A stretch of 47,596 nt of DNA from Plakobranchus ocellatus. Its lineage: Eukaryota > Mollusca > Gastropoda > Plakobranchidae. The stretch is from the NCBI GenBank assembly GCA_019648995.1, contig BLXT01004061.1, forward strand, positions 1,259,866-1,307,461. The letters run 5' to 3'. The translations under genes and the position numbers were made by a program. Under the pieces are notes generated by a model. The model was not told the origin of the DNA and did no database searches. It saw only the letters and a list, made by a program, of their open reading frames with translations. Positions 30,803-47,596 of this stretch are shown in pieces. Position 1 is the first letter of the stretch; the number at the start of each line of letters is the position of its first letter.

Positions 30803-32493
30803 AACCAGATGAGCATGGAAGAACACGTAATAAGCGGCCTGCACCAGAAACCTGAGAAAAGAATGTGCATAAGCTGGCCAGGCTGGAAGGTCAAGTCTGC
30901 AATAACGGGAGTAAAGATATAGCAAGACGAAAGTTGGGTCCAGCTTGCTCTTTGTCTTTCTGCCTTAGTTTTAACAACAATCTTGTCAGATTTTTTCTGA
31001 GGACTGCAGAACTAGGATATTTAAAAGTTTTGGAAGATGGGCACATGGGAAGAAAGAAAAACTTACGTTAGAAGTTTAGTGAACCGTGAAGGTAAGAAGC
31101 AAATTAAAGCAGGCATTGATTCACAGAGAGAGAACACTTTTTCTTTCTTTCTGCAAGATGACACCAGAACAAAACAGCCAGTGTGCAGAGCTATGTTTGC
31201 TGCTACTCTCGGAATGAGTGAGAAAACAATAAACAATTGGCTCAGGGAGAGACAAACTCATGATAATCCCGTTCGCCCGGACACAAAACACCCTAAAAGT
31301 GGGAAGACTAAACCTTTTGATGAAGCTGAGAAAAATTTCTTGCTGGATTGTTAAATTCAATCCCAACCGTACCATCACATAATTGTCGCAAGCAAGAAAC
31401 GTACCGGGGGAAAAAATTTCTCTATCCAGGTAAAAGCCTTACCCAGCTCTATGCAGACTACACAGCCCAGTCTCTGTGAAAGACAATGTCAGGGCAGTTG
31501 GCCAGCACTTTTTTAGTGATGCTTTCCATAAAGCAAATCTTTCAGTGTGATCTGTGCATTAGTTACAAACAAGGAAATTGTAAAAAAAAAAAGTATGATG
31601 ATCATATCGCAAGAAAACTGGCAGCTCAGGCTGAGAAGAAATGTGTCAAAGAGATGACTGACGACACAACCTCTGTCTGGACTATGGATGTGCAGAGTGT
31701 TTTGCCCTGTCCTCGTACTAAAGCCAGCTCTTTGTTTTACAGGACAAAATTAGTCTTGCACAATATGACATACTGTAACCTTAAGACAAAAGAAGGCTAT
31801 TGCTATGTCTTTGATGAGACCCATCGAAATGTTTCCAATGAAATGTTTGGGTGGCTCCACCACTCACATTTTACCAAGTACTGTGAGAAAAATCCCACAA
31901 TAATGAATTTAATTATCTTTAGTGATGACTGTGGCTATCAAAACAAATGCTGTTCAGTAGCTAATAGCTTGGTTCAGCTTGCTCTAGAAAGAGACATCAC
32001 TGTTGAGCAGAAATATCTTGTGTCGGGTCACACTCAAATGGAGTGTGACTCGATGCAGTTGCATTGAATGTAAGGTTGCTTGCTGTGACATTTATGGACC
32101 AAGAGATTACTTGATTGCAATGCAGGCAGCAAGAGTTCAGCCCTCTCCGCACAAAGTGAAAGAAATTGAGTTCACAGAACCAAAGACTCTGTCAGGTGCG
32201 TAAGTCTAAAATCAATTCGCCCAGGAAAAAAAGCAGGCGATCTGACTGTTTCAGATGTTTGCTGCTACCGCTACAGTTGTCATAATGGTAATCCTAAAAT
32301 AAGTTTTAAACTGTCTTGGGATAGTGACTGGCAAAATTTACCAGAGAGAGTGTCTGCCCAGAAAAAGTCCTGGCAGCGGTTACTGACAGAGCGCTTGCCA
32401 CTCACCGCTCGCAAATATAATAACTTGCAATCAATGAAGCCAGTCTTGCCAATGACTGTTCAACAGTTCTATGATGATTTGCCCCAATCATAA
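30803..32493 (+). pseudogene. Terminal exon with transposase-like domain
   Basis: Acceptor CATACTTCAG, phase 1. The frame starts EPDEHGRTRNKRPAPET then TGA. The longest intact piece (31,486-32,067) spans CDLCISYKQGN through TMDVQSV, IIFSDDCGYQN and GHTQMECDS. The end, ARKYNNLQSMKPVLPMTVQQ then FYDDLPQS and TAA, is intact in frame. Confidence 0.72.
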
Positions 32494-33601
32494 AACATGA
32501 ATTTGCAGCTTCAAAATTTGGCTCTTTTCTTTCAAACTTATTTTGTAGTTCACTTGAGAGTCGTCATGTTTTAAGATCTTGTAAATCCAATGAATAACTG
32601 ATTTTTGTTGTAGACTTTAAACAGCACGTTTGATTTATTTTTGTATAACTAAATGACGTATTTCCTCGTTATTGCATTGTTTTTTGTTTTTGTTTTTGTT
32701 TTGTAGCTAACAAATTCACTTCATTCACACTTGTTTTGTACATTTCTGTTTGAAAATGCTTTAAGACATAATCTTAAAATGCTACATAAGTCTTCAGGGT
32801 ATTAGATATATATGAGTGTTCCTTTTTTCTGGTATAACGGTAAGTTTGAATCCTATGATTCTAATGCAATTTATGATCTTGCATTTAATACCAAGACAAA
32901 AAGCAGCCTTTAATTTCATTTCTTTTTTTTTTTTCATTTTGTACTGCAGCGGATGCATTGTCACCTTTTCTTGTAATATATTTTTCTTTACCTGTTTATA
33001 GTTTTTAGAATCAAATTCAAAATGAAAATAACTAGTTATTAGCTGTAAATAACATAGTATAGATATATGTTTTTGTATTTTCTTTCAATCTTTATTGTTT
33101 CATCTATATGTGATCTTTCTTCACTACATGGCATTTCAAAAGAAAACAATAAAGAATAAATGCTTGTGAATTGGTGACTTATGATTTTTTATATTTTTGT
33201 GATGTCAGCCATCTTTTTCATGTTGGTAACATAACTCAAGTGTATGTGTGGGTGTAAAAATGCATTCTACCAATTATTCATGATTCATTTTACCCATTGA
33301 TACCAGATATAAAGACGAATATAGCTCTAGTGATTTTACACAAATTTTTAAAAATACCCCAAAATAGTGCTGTATGGCCTAGTGCATGTAGAGGGAAAAA
33401 CTAGGTCAAGACACGTGTGATGGCAAAAGATTAAAGACAAATTTACACAATAAAATGTTTGGCCATATGGCTCCTACAGTAAAAAAAAATGATAATGACA
33501 AAAATACGAGCCAAAAAATACTGGCGTAAAGTATATTCTGTTACGATGCTTAATAAATGCATGCTAAGTGTATGCACAAAAAATCACACTACAGGCTTTG
33601 G
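32494..33601. other. Intergenic spacer between decayed transposon and GTPBP8 3' end
   Basis: AT-rich, no coding sequence. It should hold the GTPBP8 3' UTR and poly(A) site on the minus strand; TTTATT words (AATAAA on the minus strand) occur, but none can be chosen with confidence. Confidence 0.55.
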
Positions 33602-45896
<12,295 letters not shown>

Positions 45897-47284
45897 GATG
45901 GTCAGAAAGGCCCCTTAAGCTACAAGTGTTTAGATATCTAGGCCAACAAAGTGTTGCTGTAAGTTTAACTACTAAAGATCAACTAGGCGCTCTCAATATA
46001 TCGGCTAGCAAAAATGTCTTCAACAATGATTTATAATAACAATTTTCAGTTCCTGAAGCTTCTGTCCGGATCAAAATCCAATACTTAGGTACTATTTCAG
46101 GTTACTCGATATCTTTAATCTGTATCTTGACCTAGTATAGTTTAGACTCTTGGAATCTACATCTAGAATCTAGAGTCTAGATCTAGACTAGATTAGGCCT
46201 AAATTGTTGATGAAGATTTTTAGAGCTGAAAACAGGAAGGACAGTCTGGAGAAAGTTGCAACAAATTCAACTCCAAATACTCAGAGCTTAGATTTGAACT
46301 GTACAGATTTATATCTAAATCTGTAAATCTTTTAAATCTACATTTAGCTTAAGGTACATAATCTACGTCCCATTATAAATAGACGTTATTGTATCATGAG
46401 TTTCTAGTAGACAAAACTCAAAAACCTGCAGCAAGCATTGTGAAATTTTACCTCGTGTGTAGTTTGTAGCAGTATTGTTTTTATTTTATTTTTTATCGAT
46501 ATCTTTATTTACTCTGTCACAATCGTTGAGATAGAATGCATCTATGCAATGTTTTTCCTCTCACATTCCAGTCTACTTAAGATCTTTAATTGTACTCAGT
46601 TAAATCTATTGTTATAAACATTTACAGCTAGAGTGAAATTTCGCCAGAATAAAGATGATGCATGCTGTTCCCTGATTTTTTTATCTTCTTAGAAATTTCT
46701 ATAATCGGCACCGAATCAAACAATTTTGTAGAAAAAGCAGACTGCCGTCGGTGGATAGGAGAAGGCCATGGAAATGTTCGAGATAAGTAGAGAAGCCTAA
46801 TCTATTAATAGCCTTATAACAAAAGACCTAGGAAAGGGCGGACAAGCTTCAGATCTAGGGCGGTATAAGTCTAGTTTAAGGAAGAATGGCATGCTCATCT
46901 ACAGAAATGTGTTTTTAAAAAGTGTTAGACCTTCCGAAGTATTTAAACTTTTATAGCAGGGTTATTTAATGGAGTTGGTTCCTTTGTATGGAAAATCTGT
47001 GGAATTTGACTACAATTAGAACTAGATAAAGTTTTATAAATGTTTGTTTGTCCGACCTTTTAAAAATAGATTTTTTTTTCAAGAAATCTTATATTCGCCA
47101 TATGACTTTACGTACTGCGAATCCATTTCCAATACAGTTTTGGTACCACCAATGAAAATAGAATTTGGCCCTTTGATATCTTGAAATAGAACGGCAACTT
47201 ATTTTTATTTCTGAAAGAGTTTCATGTTAATGCAAACAAAATTTGGTCTTAAATTATAATCTTATCAGGGTTTTCGCTTCTTCT
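45897..47284. other. Upstream region of GTPBP8 (promoter expected), no gene seen
   Basis: It should contain the GTPBP8 5' UTR and promoter, but no TATA box or other element can be singled out. A TCTAGA/AGATCT-rich cluster lies at 46,140-46,195. Confidence 0.5.
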
Positions 47285-47545
47285 GTAGGTACCGTGTCTG
47301 GAACAGAGATTGGCGATTATGTTCCTCCACTCAAACTTATTCTCAGTTAATCTCATAAAATTGTTGTTGCTACTTTTGCCTACGGCCCATGACTTAAGAA
47401 TTTCAATAAAAGTTATTCTCTGTTTGTGTCTTCTGCGTTTGCCTTCAATCTTACCAGTGCTTGCTAAATGCTTCCAGGAGTTGCGGAACCCCTCCCTTGC
47501 AAAAGCTATGAGCCTGTGGGTGTTGTTTCTGTAATATTTTAGTGC
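47285..47545 (-). mobile_element. LINE reverse-transcriptase C-terminal tail, same family as 37.4-38.0 kb
   Basis: On the minus strand one frame reads KRRRHKQRITFIEILKSWAV, then KSSNNNFMRLTENKFEWRNI, then IANLCSRHGT. The plus-strand copy at 37.9-38.0 kb has the same order (TTFIETLNS, SNNNYIGFTENRFE, NICPRQGT), so both come from one LINE family. The normal stop after HGT is altered. Confidence 0.75.
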
Positions 47546-47596
47546 CAGGGGAGGCTACGTTTTCAGTCTCAAATTGCAAAAATTCGCCATCTTCAG

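Larger units (their letters stand above)
28596..32493 (+). pseudogene. Decayed multi-exon gene ending in an RNase H-like transposase-type domain (DUF7869-type)
   Basis: Predicted exons: 28596-28650, 29123-29254, 29455-29532, 29807-29950, 30249-30386, 30803-32493. Every junction is phase 1 and all internal exons are multiples of three, which supports a real gene structure. Exons 2-5 encode a Ser/Asp/Gln-rich disordered region. The last exon is collinear with a large invertebrate family: a helix-turn-helix-like part (SEKTINNWLRE), CDLCISYKQGN, TMDVQSVLPCP, IIFSDDCGYQNKC, QKYLVSGHTQMECDS, and a tail ending MTVQQFYDDLPQS. The Asp in TMDVQ and FSDDC and the HTQMECDS block look like a DDE/D-type active site (inference). 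Disabling changes: TAA in exon 1 (28,629), lost donor of exon 2 (29,255), TGA at 30,853, and frameshifts near 31.0, 31.35, 31.47, 32.05 and 32.2 kb. The family name is from memory. Confidence 0.72.

Overview
This is an intron-rich, AT-rich animal nuclear window. It has GT-AG introns, many microsatellites, tRNA-derived SINEs, LINE tails and several decayed DNA transposons. A FYVE-type myotubularin and a GTPBP8/EngB-type mitochondrial GTPase mark it as metazoan. The repeat style and the transposon families suggest a lophotrochozoan, probably a gastropod mollusc; that placement is inference, because no marker gene fixes the species.

Layout. (1) 1-1,810: poly-G edge, a LINE 3' tail, a SINE tail and simple repeats. 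(2) 1,811-12,245 (+): the 3' part of an MTMR3/4-type phosphoinositide 3-phosphatase in nine in-frame exons. It contains the HCSDGWDRT active site and ends in a split, atypical FYVE domain. The N-terminal PH-GRAM half lies off the window. One intron carries a tandem array of copied 5' splice sites. (3) 12,246-20,930: 8.7 kb without coding sequence, probably a long 3' UTR plus intergenic DNA. (4) 20,940-32,493: three decayed DNA-transposon genes in a row. The first is an OTU/vertnin-like plus MULE-like transposase. The second is a piggyBac transposase with two of its three catalytic Asp replaced. The third is a multi-exon member of an RNase H-like family (DUF7869-type, name from memory) with a threefold tandemly duplicated exon. 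(5) 33,602-45,896 (-): a complete six-exon GTPBP8 gene (289 codons without the stop) with all G1-G5 motifs and a basic N-terminus that looks like a mitochondrial presequence. Its introns hold two SINEs, a LINE remnant, a 354-base gap and a TTAA-flanked inverted-repeat element of the piggyBac-MITE type (44,805-45,484). (6) 45,897-47,596: GTPBP8 upstream region and a second copy of the LINE tail on the minus strand.

The two host genes are transcribed towards each other, and the transposon graveyard fills the space between their 3' ends. They act in unrelated processes: endosomal/autophagic PI3P turnover for the myotubularin, mitochondrial ribosome biogenesis for GTPBP8. All exon joins below were made by hand from splice motifs and reading phase, without transcripts.
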